64,000 bases of DNA from Lentzea aerocolonigenes (GCF_000974445.1 NZ_BBOJ01000031.1:37754-101753), one strand, 5' to 3'; counted from the stretch's first letter, positions 42,910-51,772 are shown. The notes: generated from the sequence alone by a model not told the origin. Numbers and translations: made by a program.

Positions 42910-45014
42910 CCATCTCTGCTGAGGAAGCAAAGGCGATCTTCCCCGACGAGGTCGTCACCGTTGCCAAGACCCGTCTGATCTCCGTACCGGGCCTGGACAA
43001 GCCGGTCGCGTTCGTCACGATCGACAACGGCCTGGACCACACCCGTCCGTCGACGTTCGGCCCGCAGTCGCTCGTCTCGCTCGGCGCGGCGTTCGACGAG
43101 GCGTACGCGGCTGGGCCGGCCGCCATCGCGGTGACCGGCAAGCCGTTCATCTTCGCCGTGGGCGCGGACCTGTCCGCGGTCGAGCAGGCGACGGACCGCT
43201 CGCAGGGCGTCACCATCGGCCAGCTGGGCCACGACGTCTTCAAGAAGTTCACCGACTCGGACATCCCCACCTTCGCCTTCGTCAACGGCGCGGTCATGGG
43301 CGGTGGCCTCGAGCTCGCGCTGTCGTGCCACTACCGCACGCTCGCGTCGAACGCGGCCGCGATCGCGCTGCCCGAGGTGTTCCTGGGCCTGTTCCCGGGC
43401 TGGGGCGGCACGCAGCTGCTGCCGAACCTGATCGGCGCCAACGACGCCGTGACGGTGATCTTCGAGAACGCGTTGAACCAGAACAAGATGCTCAAGCCGA
43501 AGGAAGCTCTCGCGCTGGGCATCGCGGACGTGCTGTTCGACTCCGCCGACTACCTGGAGCAGTCGCTGCTGTGGCTGTCCGGTGTCGTGCGCGGTGAGAT
43601 CACGGTGCCGCGCAAGGAGATCGACCGCGGCGAGGCGTGGGACGCCGCCGTCGCGCGCGCCAAGGCGATCGTGCACGGCAAGACCAAGGGCGCGGCGCCG
43701 GGTGCGCAGAAGGCCCTGGAGCTGCTGGAGCTGGCGCGCGAGAACGACCTGGAGAAGGGCTACGCCGCCGAGACCGAGGGCCTCGCGGACCTCGTGATGA
43801 GCGACGAGCTCCGTGCCGGGCTGTACTCGTTCAACCTGGTGCAGAAGCGCGCGAAGCGTCCGGCGGGTGCTCCCGACAAGTCGCTGGCGCGCAAGGTCAC
43901 CAAGGTCGGTGTCGTCGGCGCCGGTCTGATGGCCTCGCAGATGGCGCTGCTGTTCATCCGCCGCCTGCACGTGCCGGTCGTGCTGACCGACATCGACCAG
44001 GCGCGTGTGGACAAGGGCGTCGGCTACGTCCACAGCGAGATCGACAAGCTGGCGGGCAAGAAGCGCATCTCGCCGGACGAGGCGAACCGCCTCAAGGCGC
44101 TGGTCTCCGGTTCCCTCGACAAGGCCGCGTTCTCCGACGCCGACTTCGTGATCGAGGCCGTGTTCGAGGACCTCGCCGTGAAGCAGCAGGTGTTCGCCGA
44201 GGTCGAGGAGCACGTCTCCCCCGAGGCCATCCTCGCCACGAACACCTCGTCGCTGTCCATCACGGACATGGCGTCGAAGCTCAAGCACCCCGAGCGCGTC
44301 GTGGGCTTCCACTTCTTCAACCCGGTCGCGGTCATGCCGCTGCTGGAGATCGTGCGCGCCGAGCAGACCGACGACGCCACCCTGGCGACGGCGTTCGCGG
44401 TCGGCAAGCAGCTGAAGAAGTCCTCGGTGCTGGTGAAGGACGCGCCCGCGTTCGTCGTGAACCGCCTGCTGACCCGCTTCATGGGCGAGGTCATCAAGTC
44501 GGTCGACGAGGGCACCTCCTTCGAGGTCGCCGACAAGGCCACCGAGCCGCTCGGCCTGCCGATGTCGCCGATGATCCTGCTGCAGCTGGTCGGTTCCGCC
44601 GTCGCGCTGCACGTGTCGGAGACGATGCACGGCGCGTTCCCGGACCGCTTCTCGGTGTCGGAGAACATGAAGAAGTTCGTCGCCGCGGGCAAGGGCGCCG
44701 TCTGGCAGTGGGACTCGTCCGGCAACCAGACCGTCGACCCCGAGGTCCTCGCGCTGTGGGAGTTCGGCGACGCGCCGCTCACCGGTGACGAGGTGAAGAA
44801 CCGCGCGCTGGAGGCGCTGGCCGAGGAGATCCGGATCATGCTCGACGAGGGCGTGGTCGCGGAGGCACAGGACATCGACCTGTGCATGATCCTGGGCGCC
44901 GGATGGCCGTTCTGGCTGGGCGGCATCACGCCGTACCTGGACCGCACCGGCATCTCGGAGAAGGTGACGGGCAAGCGTTTCCTGGCGCCGGGTGTGGCGT
45001 CCGTGCCCGCGTAA
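42906..45014 (+). CDS. fadB: Fatty-acid oxidation alpha subunit (enoyl-CoA hydratase / 3-hydroxyacyl-CoA dehydrogenase)
   Basis: A 702-residue bifunctional enzyme. The crotonase half shows FIFAVGADLSAVEQ (oxyanion hole), GAVMGGGLELALSCHYR and LPEVFLGLFPGWGGTQLLP. The NAD-binding half starts at VGVVGAGLMASQMA near residue 340 and has the catalytic stretch NTSSLSITDMA, GFHFFNPVAVMPLLE. A C-terminal 3-hydroxyacyl-CoA domain follows (VNRLLTRFMGEV, LGLPMSPMILLQLVG). Partner of fadA. Confidence 0.95.
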   Translation: MTISAEEAKAIFPDEVVTVAKTRLISVPGLDKPVAFVTIDNGLDHTRPSTFGPQSLVSLGAAFDEAYAAGPAAIAVTGKPFIFAVGADLSAVEQATDRSQGVTIGQLGHDVFKKFTDSDIPTFAFVNGAVMGGGLELALSCHYRTLASNAAAIALPEVFLGLFPGWGGTQLLPNLIGANDAVTVIFENALNQNKMLKPKEALALGIADVLFDSADYLEQSLLWLSGVVRGEITVPRKEIDRGEAWDAAVARAKAIVHGKTKGAAPGAQKALELLELARENDLEKGYAAETEGLADLVMSDELRAGLYSFNLVQKRAKRPAGAPDKSLARKVTKVGVVGAGLMASQMALLFIRRLHVPVVLTDIDQARVDKGVGYVHSEIDKLAGKKRISPDEANRLKALVSGSLDKAAFSDADFVIEAVFEDLAVKQQVFAEVEEHVSPEAILATNTSSLSITDMASKLKHPERVVGFHFFNPVAVMPLLEIVRAEQTDDATLATAFAVGKQLKKSSVLVKDAPAFVVNRLLTRFMGEVIKSVDEGTSFEVADKATEPLGLPMSPMILLQLVGSAVALHVSETMHGAFPDRFSVSENMKKFVAAGKGAVWQWDSSGNQTVDPEVLALWEFGDAPLTGDEVKNRALEALAEEIRIMLDEGVVAEAQDIDLCMILGAGWPFWLGGITPYLDRTGISEKVTGKRFLAPGVASVPA

Positions 45015-45030
45015 GGGTCTCTCGCTGTTC

Positions 45031-45066
45031 GAAGCCCGGCTCCCATCTCGACGGGAGCCGGGCTTC
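45031..45066 (+). terminator. Hairpin terminator after fadB
   Basis: Perfect 14-bp arms gaagcccggctccc / gggagccgggcttc with an 8-nt loop, 16 bases after the fadB stop. Confidence 0.85.
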
Positions 45067-45105
45067 GCTCGTAACAGCCCCTGGCACGCGACCGCCGTTG
45101 TCGGT

Positions 45106-45606
45106 GTGGCGCGCCTTTCGGAACGGATCAGCGCCGCCCGGCGGCGGGCGTTCGTCGGGCGTGACGCCGAGCTGGACCGGTTCCGCCGCCTCCTCGCGCC
45201 GGACGCCGACGAGCTGATCCTGTTCGTGCACGGGCCGGGCGGGACCGGCAAGTCGACGCTGCTGCGCCAGTTCGGCTTTCTCGCCGAGGAGTCCGGCAGG
45301 CAGACCGTGTGGCTGGACGCGCGTGAACCACAGGTGCCGAGCATCGACCACGCCGCCGTGCTGGTCGACAACGCCGTCGCGCAGGCCGCGCGAGTCATGG
45401 AGGCCTCACCACGCGACCGGCGGGCGTTCCGGGCACTGCACCACACGTACCTGCAGCCCGCCGAGACCCAGGTGGCCGCGGCTGACCTGCTCGGCCTGCC
45501 CATGACGACCTACCGGCGCCACCTGGCGACCGGACTGGCCCGGATCACCGAGATCCTGTGGCAGGAAAGTGGACACGAAGTGGTCGTGGAACGGTCTGCC
45601 GACTGA
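45106..45606 (+). CDS. Shortened P-loop ATPase-like protein
   Basis: A 166-residue protein made of two pieces. The first has AARRRAFVGRDAELDRFRRLL and Walker A VHGPGGTGKSTLLRQF. The second has SPRDRRAFRALHHTYL and LGLPMTTYRRHLATGLARI, which look like the C-terminal end of much larger actinobacterial ATP-binding regulators. The several hundred residues normally between them, including a recognisable Walker B and sensor region, are absent. The frame is open, so this is either an in-frame deletion derivative that still makes protein or a decaying gene. GTG 45106 starts the conserved part. Confidence 0.6.
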   Translation: MARLSERISAARRRAFVGRDAELDRFRRLLAPDADELILFVHGPGGTGKSTLLRQFGFLAEESGRQTVWLDAREPQVPSIDHAAVLVDNAVAQAARVMEASPRDRRAFRALHHTYLQPAETQVAAADLLGLPMTTYRRHLATGLARITEILWQESGHEVVVERSAD

Positions 45607-45662
45607 CCATTTCGCGCTCCTACCTTCTGCACATCGCACAACCACCGCAGAAGGAGCACCCG

Positions 45663-46040
45663 ATGATCACCAAGCTCGCCGTCGCCACCGGCACCGCCGC
45701 CGTCGCCCTCGCCGCTCTCGCCGGCACCGCCTCGGCCGGCCCCGCGGCCACCAGGACGCTGGCGCCCGGCCAGCAGTGGTGCGTCAGCCAGTACGCCTCG
45801 TACCAGGTGAGAGGCGACGGCTCCGCGACTTCGCAGGGCGCCAAGTTCAAGATCCAGTACAACGGCGTCGCGGTGCCGGGCACCGGTTCGCCGGGCCTCG
45901 TGCGCTACTGGTCCGCCGAGCTGCGGACGGCCAACGGCACGTTCCCGGGTCCGGGCTACTACAGCGCGTGCGCCACGAACAACGGCACGGCGAACACCAC
46001 CGTCACGCTGCAGATTCGCACCGACAGCGAGTTCTTCTGA
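45663..46040 (+). CDS. Small secreted protein
   Basis: A 125-residue exported protein. The signal peptide has a Lys near the start, an Ala/Val/Leu core and the cleavage site TASAGP; about 100 residues remain, rich in Thr, Gly and aromatic residues, with two cysteines (QQWCVSQY and YYSACATNN) that may form a disulfide. I do not recognise a family. GAAGGAG lies eight bases before ATG 45663. A perfect hairpin follows the stop, so it is a single-gene unit. Confidence 0.78.
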   Translation: MITKLAVATGTAAVALAALAGTASAGPAATRTLAPGQQWCVSQYASYQVRGDGSATSQGAKFKIQYNGVAVPGTGSPGLVRYWSAELRTANGTFPGPGYYSACATNNGTANTTVTLQIRTDSEFF

Positions 46041-46051
46041 GGTCGTCCGCC

Positions 46052-46082
46052 GACGCGTCCGGTTCAGCGAACCGGACGCGTC
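46052..46082. terminator. Hairpin terminator
   Basis: Perfect 14-bp arms gacgcgtccggttc / gaaccggacgcgtc with a 3-nt loop between convergent genes; its right arm touches the stop codon of the minus-strand gene. Confidence 0.85.
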
Positions 46083-46401
46083 ACTCCTCGATTTCGGGCT
46101 GGTACTGCTCCACGCTGCCGTCCTGGCGGATTAAGTAGGCGTCGATGTTCGTCGCCCGCAACGTCACCTCGGACCCGGCCACCAGGTCCCGGTAGCGCAG
46201 CAGGTCGGGCAGTCCGATCGCGACGACGTCGAACGGGTGCTTCTGGCGCAGCATCAACGACCGGCGCAGGGCCTCGCTGAACGCCCGGCGGGGCGAGTCG
46301 TCTTCGTCGGGAACCTCCACCAGCGCGCCTTCGAGCTGACGTTCGAGAGCGGCCCGCACCTGGTCTGCGGTGCACCAGGCCGCGATCTCCGTGAGAGTCA
46401 T
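46081..46401 (-). CDS. Hypothetical protein
   Basis: A 106-residue cytoplasmic protein with no motif that I recognise. It is acidic in the middle (VPDEDDSP) with helical N-terminal half and a strand-rich C-terminal half ending QYQPEIEE. Codon use is normal for the region, which supports a real gene. ATG 46401 is the natural start. It stands alone between a terminator and a HAD remnant, upstream of the toxin-antitoxin pair. Confidence 0.6.
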   Translation of the reverse strand: MTLTEIAAWCTADQVRAALERQLEGALVEVPDEDDSPRRAFSEALRRSLMLRQKHPFDVVAIGLPDLLRYRDLVAGSEVTLRATNIDAYLIRQDGSVEQYQPEIEE

Positions 46402-46460
46402 GTGTCCCGTATCGGCGAAAATGACGGGATCATTAGCAGTCCGGATGTTTCGATCAGGTC

Positions 46461-46520
46461 ATGGTGTTGCGCCCCGCGATCCTCGTCGACGTCGACGGCC
46501 CGCTTCGCGACCGCGGCGAT
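46461..46520 (+). pseudogene. Fragment of a HAD-like gene
   Basis: ATG 46461 opens with PAILVDVDGPL, the motif I start of a HAD-type protein found in actinobacteria, but the frame soon turns into arginine-rich sequence without further motifs and runs into the VapC region. I read it as the 5' stub of a gene cut off when the toxin-antitoxin pair arrived or by deletion. Confidence 0.3.
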
Positions 46521-46581
46521 GCGGGACGTGGCCTGGACCGCGACGGCCGGCACGCACGCCCTGTTCCGTTCTCCGGGCCGG

Positions 46582-46992
46582 TCAGACCTGCCGGATCGGC
46601 ACGACCTCCACGAGCCGTTGGACGTCCTTGAAGTCCTTGACGTTCATGGTCAGCACCGGCAGGCCCGCGACCGCCGCCGTGGCCGCGATCTGCAGGTCCA
46701 TGCGCCGTGGCCGCGGCGACCGGCCGGCCCGGCGCACCAGCGAGGCCATCTGCCCGTAGACCTTGGCCTCCTCCACGCCGAACGGCAGCACCTCGAACGT
46801 CTGCAGCGCCGCGTAGTACCGCTCCGTGCGGGCGAAGCGCTCGACCGGGTCCTCCGTGTCGAGCCCGAACGCGAGCTCCGCGATCGTGACCGCGCTGAGG
46901 AACGGCTGGGCGTTCAGGTACTCGCCCAGGTCAGCCCGCTCGAGCCTGATCACCACACAGGTGTCGAGCAGGCAGCGGTTCACTCCTGCCAC
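46582..46992 (-). CDS. PIN-domain toxin (VapC-like ribonuclease)
   Basis: A 136-residue PIN nuclease. The acidic site is Asp in LLDTCVV, Glu in TIAELAFG, Asp in RRMDLQIAA and Asp in MNVKDF. Such toxins cut specific RNAs when freed from the antitoxin. GTG 46992 overlaps the antitoxin stop by 13 bases, with GGAAGA a few bases upstream; a second GTG at 46983 sits on the AGGAG itself. Confidence 0.9.
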   Translation of the reverse strand: MAGVNRCLLDTCVVIRLERADLGEYLNAQPFLSAVTIAELAFGLDTEDPVERFARTERYYAALQTFEVLPFGVEEAKVYGQMASLVRRAGRSPRPRRMDLQIAATAAVAGLPVLTMNVKDFKDVQRLVEVVPIRQV

Positions 46993-47267
46993 GGGTCTTC
47001 CAGCGGGTCGTCCGCGCCGAAGACCTCGTCAGCCGCCCTCCGGTCCGCCTCCCAGCGGTCGGCGTCGACTGGCGGCAGCGTGCCGAACAGCACCTGGATG
47101 TCACCGAGCGGCGGACGGGACACGGGGTCCTCCCGATACGGCGAGAGCTGGGCGACCGGCTTGTTGTTGCGGGTGACCACGAAGCTCTCACCCGCCTCGA
47201 CACGCCGCATGATCTCCGCGTTGTCGTTGCGGAGCTCACGCTGCCCGATGGCTTTGAGCTGCTGCAT
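46980..47267 (-). CDS. Phd/YefM-type antitoxin
   Basis: A 95-residue antitoxin. The N-terminal DNA-binding part reads IGQRELRNDNAEIMRRVEAGESFVVTRNNKPVAQLSP, the Phd/YefM pattern, followed by a flexible acidic tail (ADDPLEDPWQE) that would wrap the PIN toxin. ATG 47267 follows a short leader with several small dyads, probably its own operator. It overlaps the toxin gene, as usual. Confidence 0.9.
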   Translation of the reverse strand: MQQLKAIGQRELRNDNAEIMRRVEAGESFVVTRNNKPVAQLSPYREDPVSRPPLGDIQVLFGTLPPVDADRWEADRRAADEVFGADDPLEDPWQE

Positions 47268-47339
47268 GACACCAATGTAGCTCACATCCCCGATAAGTGC
47301 TACAGAGTAGCTACAGGCACCTGCGGCTACCCAGACGAC
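47268..47339. promoter_or_regulatory. Toxin-antitoxin operator region
   Basis: Nested symmetric elements: gctac-aga-gtagc (47299-47311), the palindrome gtagctac (47307-47314), and tgtagctcac against gtgctaca. Lower GC than the flanks. It lies between the antitoxin start and the divergent DUF72 gene, so antitoxin autoregulation might also affect that gene. Confidence 0.45.
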
Positions 47340-48059
47340 ATGATCAGGATCGGCACGTCTGGCTGGCGCTACCCCGAGTGGCGCGACGGCTTCTACCGCG
47401 GCATCCCCCAGCGGCTCTGGCTCAGCCACCTCGCCGCGCACGTCGCCACGATCGAGATCAACGGCTCGTTCTACCGGCTCCAGCCGCCGTCGAACTACCA
47501 GAAGTGGGCCGCCCAGACGCCCGGCGACTTCCTCTTCGCCGTCAAGGGTTCACGGCTGATCACGCACCACAAGCGCCTGCGTCACGTCGAGGACGCGCTG
47601 AAGACCTTCACGTCCTCGCTCGCACTCGGCACCAAGCAGGGCCCGATCCTCTGGCAGCTGCCGTCCACCCTGCGCTTCGACGAGGCGGTCCTGCGGGACT
47701 TCCTCGCGATGCTTCCACCAGGCAGGCACGCTCTCGAACCCCGCCACGAGTCGTTCCGCACCGACGCGTACTTCGACGTGCTGCGCGCGCACAACGTCGC
47801 TCACGTCGTGTCGGACGCACCGACGTTTCCGTGCATCGAGGCCGTCACCGCCGACTTCGCCTATGTACGCCTGCACGGCCATGACGAGCTGTACATCAGC
47901 TCCTACGACGACAAGCAGCTCGACGAGTGGGCACGGAAGATCCGCGACTGGGACCGCGACACCTACGTCTACTTCGACAACACCATGGAAGGCGCCGCGC
48001 CTCGCAACGCCGAAGCTCTGGCGCAATGTCTAGACCAACCGCTAGCTTCACGTACGTGA
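47340..48059 (+). CDS. DUF72 family protein (copy 1)
   Basis: A 239-residue TIM-barrel protein of unknown function (YecE family). It opens with IRIGTSGWRYPEWRDGFY, has EINGSFYRLQPPSNYQKWAAQTP, FAVKGSRLITHHKRL, LPPGRHALEPRHESF and YVRLHGHDELY, all standard for DUF72. Its stop overlaps the GTG of the glycosidase gene. A paralogue with the same motifs lies at 50502, about 3 kb away. Confidence 0.92.
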   Translation: MIRIGTSGWRYPEWRDGFYRGIPQRLWLSHLAAHVATIEINGSFYRLQPPSNYQKWAAQTPGDFLFAVKGSRLITHHKRLRHVEDALKTFTSSLALGTKQGPILWQLPSTLRFDEAVLRDFLAMLPPGRHALEPRHESFRTDAYFDVLRAHNVAHVVSDAPTFPCIEAVTADFAYVRLHGHDELYISSYDDKQLDEWARKIRDWDRDTYVYFDNTMEGAAPRNAEALAQCLDQPLASRT

Positions 48060-49768
48060 ATATCACTCGCGTCTCGGCCACCCTGCTCCTGGCCGCGAGT
48101 CTCGTAGCTCCCGCGCAGGCGGAACCGGCGTCCTGGACCGGTCCGCTGAGCACGCGCGGACGGTGGATCGTCGACGCCCACGGCGACCGCTTCAAGCTGA
48201 AGTCCGGCAACTGGCACGGTGCGAGCGGCACCTGGAACGGTTCCGGCGACATCAACGACCCCGCCAACCACCACGCCGGCGAGAAGGCCGACCAGGTCCC
48301 ACTGGGTCTCGACCGCGCGTCGGTGCAACAGATCATCAGCGGCTTCAAGGAGATCGGCGTCAACAGCGTCAGGCTGCCGTTCTCCAACCAGATGATCAAG
48401 GACACCAACCCCGTCCGCGGCCTGAAGGACGCGCAGCTCAACGGCAAGCGGCCGCTCGAGATCTACGACGCGGTCGTGGCGGAACTGACGCGCAACGACC
48501 TCGCCGTCATCCTCAACAACCACACCACCACATCCCGGTGGTGCTGCGGCGTGGACGGCAACGAACGGTGGAACACCAGCCAGAGCACCGACCAGTGGAT
48601 CAACGACTGGGCGTTCATGGCGAACCGCTACAAGGACAACAAACGCGTCGTCGGCGCCGACCTCTACAACGAGGTGCGCCGCAACGTCTGGGACGACCCG
48701 AACTGGGGCTGGGGCAACGACCACGACTGGCACAAGGCGTCCCAGCAGGCCGCGGACCGCATCCAGCAGACAGCACCGGACCTGCTGGTCATCGTCGAAG
48801 GCATCAACTGGACGGGCATCCCGGTCGACGGCTTCGCGCACGGACGCCCGACGCTGGAACCGGTGCGGTTCCTCAGCCACACGCTCGCCAACCCCGACAA
48901 GCTCGTCTACTCGGCCCACTTCTACGGCTACACCGGACCGAACCACAGCGGCGCGACGGGGATCGGCGAGACGACCGACCCGCGCTACCAGGACCTGTCA
49001 CCCCAGGAGCTGACCGACGTCCTGCAGCGCCAGGCGTTCTACATCACCGAGGCGCAGAAGCACTTCACCGCGCCGTTGTGGATCAGCGAGTTCGGCGTCG
49101 GCGGCATCGACGAGTCGAACCAGAAGGCACGCGACTGGTTCGAACGCTTCGTCGACCAGCTGATCGCCAAGGACACCGACTTCGCGTACTGGCCGTTGGT
49201 CGGCTTCCACACCAACAGGACCGGCAACAGCTGGGCCCTGCTGCGCTGGGACTCCAACGGCAACCGCATCAGCGTCAACGACGGCGACGACTGGCGCGCG
49301 TCGGCGTGGAACCGGCTGATCAACGCACCGGGCCGCACCGGTCAGATCCCGACCGAGACCCGGTGGAACATGCTGCTCAAGGAATCGTGCCCACAGAACG
49401 AGAAGCTCGTCGGCATCAGCCACACGGGCAACCGCGGGCTGTGCGTCAGCGGTCCACAGTGGAGCAACACCACCAGGGTCACCAACGAGCAGCACGTGAC
49501 CACCGACTGGGCCGTCGGCTACACGAAACTCCAGTGCCCGCAGGGGAACGCGGCCGTCGGCTACGCGAACTTCACGCTGGTCTGCGCGCCGGTCGCCACC
49601 GGGACGACCACGCGTGTCCTGTGGTTCGACCGCGGCGACAACCGGCCGGACCAGGGCGGCGACTGGGCGAACGGGCACTACAAGGGTCAGTGCGCGCAGG
49701 ACGAGCACATCGCCGGCGTCGCCTACAACTGGCGCAGGACTCCGGACGCGTTGCTCTGCCGAAAGTGA
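48056..49768 (+). CDS. Secreted GH5-type glycosidase with C-terminal Cys-rich domain
   Basis: A 570-residue exported enzyme. The signal peptide (ITRVSATLLLAASLVAPAQA) is followed by a GH5 TIM barrel: SVRLPFSNQ, ILNNHTTTSRWCC, acid/base Glu206 in DLYNEV and nucleophile Glu345 in WISEFGVGG. The last 130 residues hold two related segments, each with a CPQ/CAQ start and a closing LCV/LLC cysteine, perhaps a carbohydrate-binding module. GTG 48056 is preferred because the signal peptide begins there. The 3' end overlaps the convergent acetyltransferase gene by 46 bases. Confidence 0.85.
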   Translation: MNITRVSATLLLAASLVAPAQAEPASWTGPLSTRGRWIVDAHGDRFKLKSGNWHGASGTWNGSGDINDPANHHAGEKADQVPLGLDRASVQQIISGFKEIGVNSVRLPFSNQMIKDTNPVRGLKDAQLNGKRPLEIYDAVVAELTRNDLAVILNNHTTTSRWCCGVDGNERWNTSQSTDQWINDWAFMANRYKDNKRVVGADLYNEVRRNVWDDPNWGWGNDHDWHKASQQAADRIQQTAPDLLVIVEGINWTGIPVDGFAHGRPTLEPVRFLSHTLANPDKLVYSAHFYGYTGPNHSGATGIGETTDPRYQDLSPQELTDVLQRQAFYITEAQKHFTAPLWISEFGVGGIDESNQKARDWFERFVDQLIAKDTDFAYWPLVGFHTNRTGNSWALLRWDSNGNRISVNDGDDWRASAWNRLINAPGRTGQIPTETRWNMLLKESCPQNEKLVGISHTGNRGLCVSGPQWSNTTRVTNEQHVTTDWAVGYTKLQCPQGNAAVGYANFTLVCAPVATGTTTRVLWFDRGDNRPDQGGDWANGHYKGQCAQDEHIAGVAYNWRRTPDALLCRK

Positions 49769-50484
49769 CTCTGTTCGAATTTCATGGCGAAGTGTTCCAG
49801 GAAGGCGGCCGCGGGATCCTCGACGGGAGTCGAGGTCTTGTGGCCGTCCTTCGTGATCACGACCTTCTCGTCCGTCACGGTGATCCGCCCGTCGAGCCTG
49901 GCCAGTGACGCCCGCGGCGCCTTGCGGAAACCCGACTCCGGCGCGGTCTGCTGCCACCAGCAGGCCGGCACGAACTCGGCGAGCTCACGCGGCCGCCGCT
50001 CCAGCCGGTACACGGGCGCGCCGTCCATCAGCACGTCGACGTCGTCGCCGTGGTCTACCAGCCGGAACACCCCGAACGGGTCCTTCTGGTCCTCCCGCGA
50101 CGCCCACGACAACGGGTGCAGGGAGAACGCTCCGAACCCGACGTCGACCAGCCACGAACCGTCCACCAGCAACGCCACGTGGTCGAACGGCGGCCCGAAC
50201 CGCTCCCCGTTGAACACCCGCGCGGCCAGCAGCTCGACGGAGTGGCCCAAGTCCCGCAACAGCTCCGCGAACAACCCGTTGAGCTCGTAGCAGAACCCGC
50301 CACGACGCTGCACCACGATCTTGTCGTACAGCCACGGAATCTCCAGCACGATCCGGATGTCCATGTGGGTGTACAGGTTCTCGAACGGGACGCTCAACAG
50401 GTGGCGTTCGTGCAGCTCCACCAACGACGACGAACGAGAGGCGCCGATGCGCTGCAAGTAGGAATCAAACACGACTGCGTCCAC
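49723..50484 (-). CDS. Arylamine N-acetyltransferase
   Basis: A 253-residue NAT that moves acetyl from CoA to arylamines or hydrazines. The catalytic triad is Cys65 in RRGGFCYELN, His102 in PFDHVAL and Asp114 in LVDVGFG. The N-terminus has the VPFENL motif. GTG 50484 starts it, divergent from the DUF72 gene with 17 bases between the starts. The C-terminal 15 codons are antiparallel to the end of the GH5 gene; as the NAT core ends before them, the overlap may be a late extension. Confidence 0.92.
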   Translation of the reverse strand: MDAVVFDSYLQRIGASRSSSLVELHERHLLSVPFENLYTHMDIRIVLEIPWLYDKIVVQRRGGFCYELNGLFAELLRDLGHSVELLAARVFNGERFGPPFDHVALLVDGSWLVDVGFGAFSLHPLSWASREDQKDPFGVFRLVDHGDDVDVLMDGAPVYRLERRPRELAEFVPACWWQQTAPESGFRKAPRASLARLDGRITVTDEKVVITKDGHKTSTPVEDPAAAFLEHFAMKFEQSHFRQSNASGVLRQL

Positions 50485-50501
50485 CGTGCCACGATAACCA
50501 C

Positions 50502-51323
50502 ATGGGCGAGGTCAGGATCGGCACTTCGGGATGGGTCTACCCGCCCTGGCGCAGCACGTTCTACCCCAAGGGCGTCACGCAGAAGCGCGAGCTGGCCTAC
50601 CTCAGCGAGCAGCTCGGCTCGGTCGAGATCAACGGTTCGTTCTACTCGCTGCAACGCCCGTCGAGCTACCTGAAGTGGGCCGCCGAGACGCCGGACGACT
50701 TCGTGTTCTCCGTCAAGGGAAGCCGTTTCATCACTCACATGAAGCGCCTCAAGGACGGCCACGAGCTCCTCGCGAACTACCTCGCGTCCGGAGTGCTCGC
50801 CCTCGGCCCGAAGCTCGGCCCGATCCTCTGGCAGCTCCCGCCCACGCTCCAGTTCGACGCGGACCTGCTCACCCGCTTCTTCGAAAGCCTCCCCCGCACC
50901 ACCACCGAGGCCGCGAAAGTCGCCGAACGCCACGACCACCGCGTGGACCCGGCCCACACCACCACGGACGCCGAACGGCCGATGCGCTACGCCCTGGAAG
51001 TCCGCCACGACAGCTACAAGACGCCGGAGTTCGTCGACCTGCTGACACAGCACGACATCGCGCTCGTGGTCGCGGACGCCGCGGGCAAGTACCCGTTGAT
51101 CGAAGAGGTCACCAGCGACTTCGTCTACGTCCGGCTGCACGGCCACGACGAGCTCTACGTCAGCGGCTACACCGACGAGGGCCTCGACGCGTGGGCGGAG
51201 AAGGTGCGCGGCTGGGCGAAGCAGGGTGACGTGTACGTGTACTTCGACAACGACGCGAAGGCGTACGCGCCCCGCGACGCCATGAAGCTGCAAGAGCTGA
51301 TCCAAGATCGTCTCGCCGATTGA
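50502..51323 (+). CDS. DUF72 family protein (copy 2)
   Basis: A 273-residue paralogue of the protein at 47340. It shares VRIGTSGWVYPPWRSTFYP, VEINGSFYSLQRPSSYLKWAAETP, FSVKGSRFITHMKRL, YALEVRHDSY and YVRLHGHDELY. It has a 30-residue His/Thr-rich insertion in the middle (around RTTTEAAKVAERHDHRVDP) that copy 1 lacks. Function unknown. ATG 50502 is divergent from the acetyltransferase. Confidence 0.92.
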   Translation: MGEVRIGTSGWVYPPWRSTFYPKGVTQKRELAYLSEQLGSVEINGSFYSLQRPSSYLKWAAETPDDFVFSVKGSRFITHMKRLKDGHELLANYLASGVLALGPKLGPILWQLPPTLQFDADLLTRFFESLPRTTTEAAKVAERHDHRVDPAHTTTDAERPMRYALEVRHDSYKTPEFVDLLTQHDIALVVADAAGKYPLIEEVTSDFVYVRLHGHDELYVSGYTDEGLDAWAEKVRGWAKQGDVYVYFDNDAKAYAPRDAMKLQELIQDRLAD

Positions 51324-51364
51324 TCCAAACGGACGCACACTCGTTCTCTGACGGAGGTGCGCCC

Positions 51365-51721
51365 ATGTCGACGAAGAGCCTCATCGCCGCGTTGGTGATC
51401 ACTGCGGGAGCGGTTGCCTCCAGTGGGATCGCGGTAGCGCAGAGTGACAAGAACTGCGACAAGGGTGAGTTCTGCGTGTGGGCCGGACCGGACTACACGG
51501 GGGCTGTGCAGCGGCTCGACCTGGAGTCCGCGAACCCCGCCGAGTGCATCACGCTCACGCTCGTCGGAAGATCGTTCGTCAACCGCCTGAGCAGGGACGC
51601 GAGTGTCTACCAACGCGAGAACTGCTCGACGGAGGCGGAGTTCACCACCTACCCCAGACACGGCACGTACGTGCCCGACGCGTACTTCGTCATCAGGGCG
51701 CTGGAAGTGTGGGGGCCATAA
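51365..51721 (+). CDS. Secreted peptidase-inhibitor I36-like protein
   Basis: A 118-residue exported protein. A signal peptide ends near SSGIAVAQS; the mature part carries CDKGEFCVWAGPDYTG and two more cysteines (AECITL and RENCSTE), the crystallin-like pattern of the I36 (SMPI) inhibitor family. It may inhibit metalloproteases, but many relatives have no proven activity. GACGGAGG is eight to nine bases before ATG 51365. Single-gene unit. Confidence 0.82.
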   Translation: MSTKSLIAALVITAGAVASSGIAVAQSDKNCDKGEFCVWAGPDYTGAVQRLDLESANPAECITLTLVGRSFVNRLSRDASVYQRENCSTEAEFTTYPRHGTYVPDAYFVIRALEVWGP

Positions 51722-51772
51722 CGAGGGCGGACTACTTTAGTCACCCTATGTAACACCACCCGATCGTGTGAG

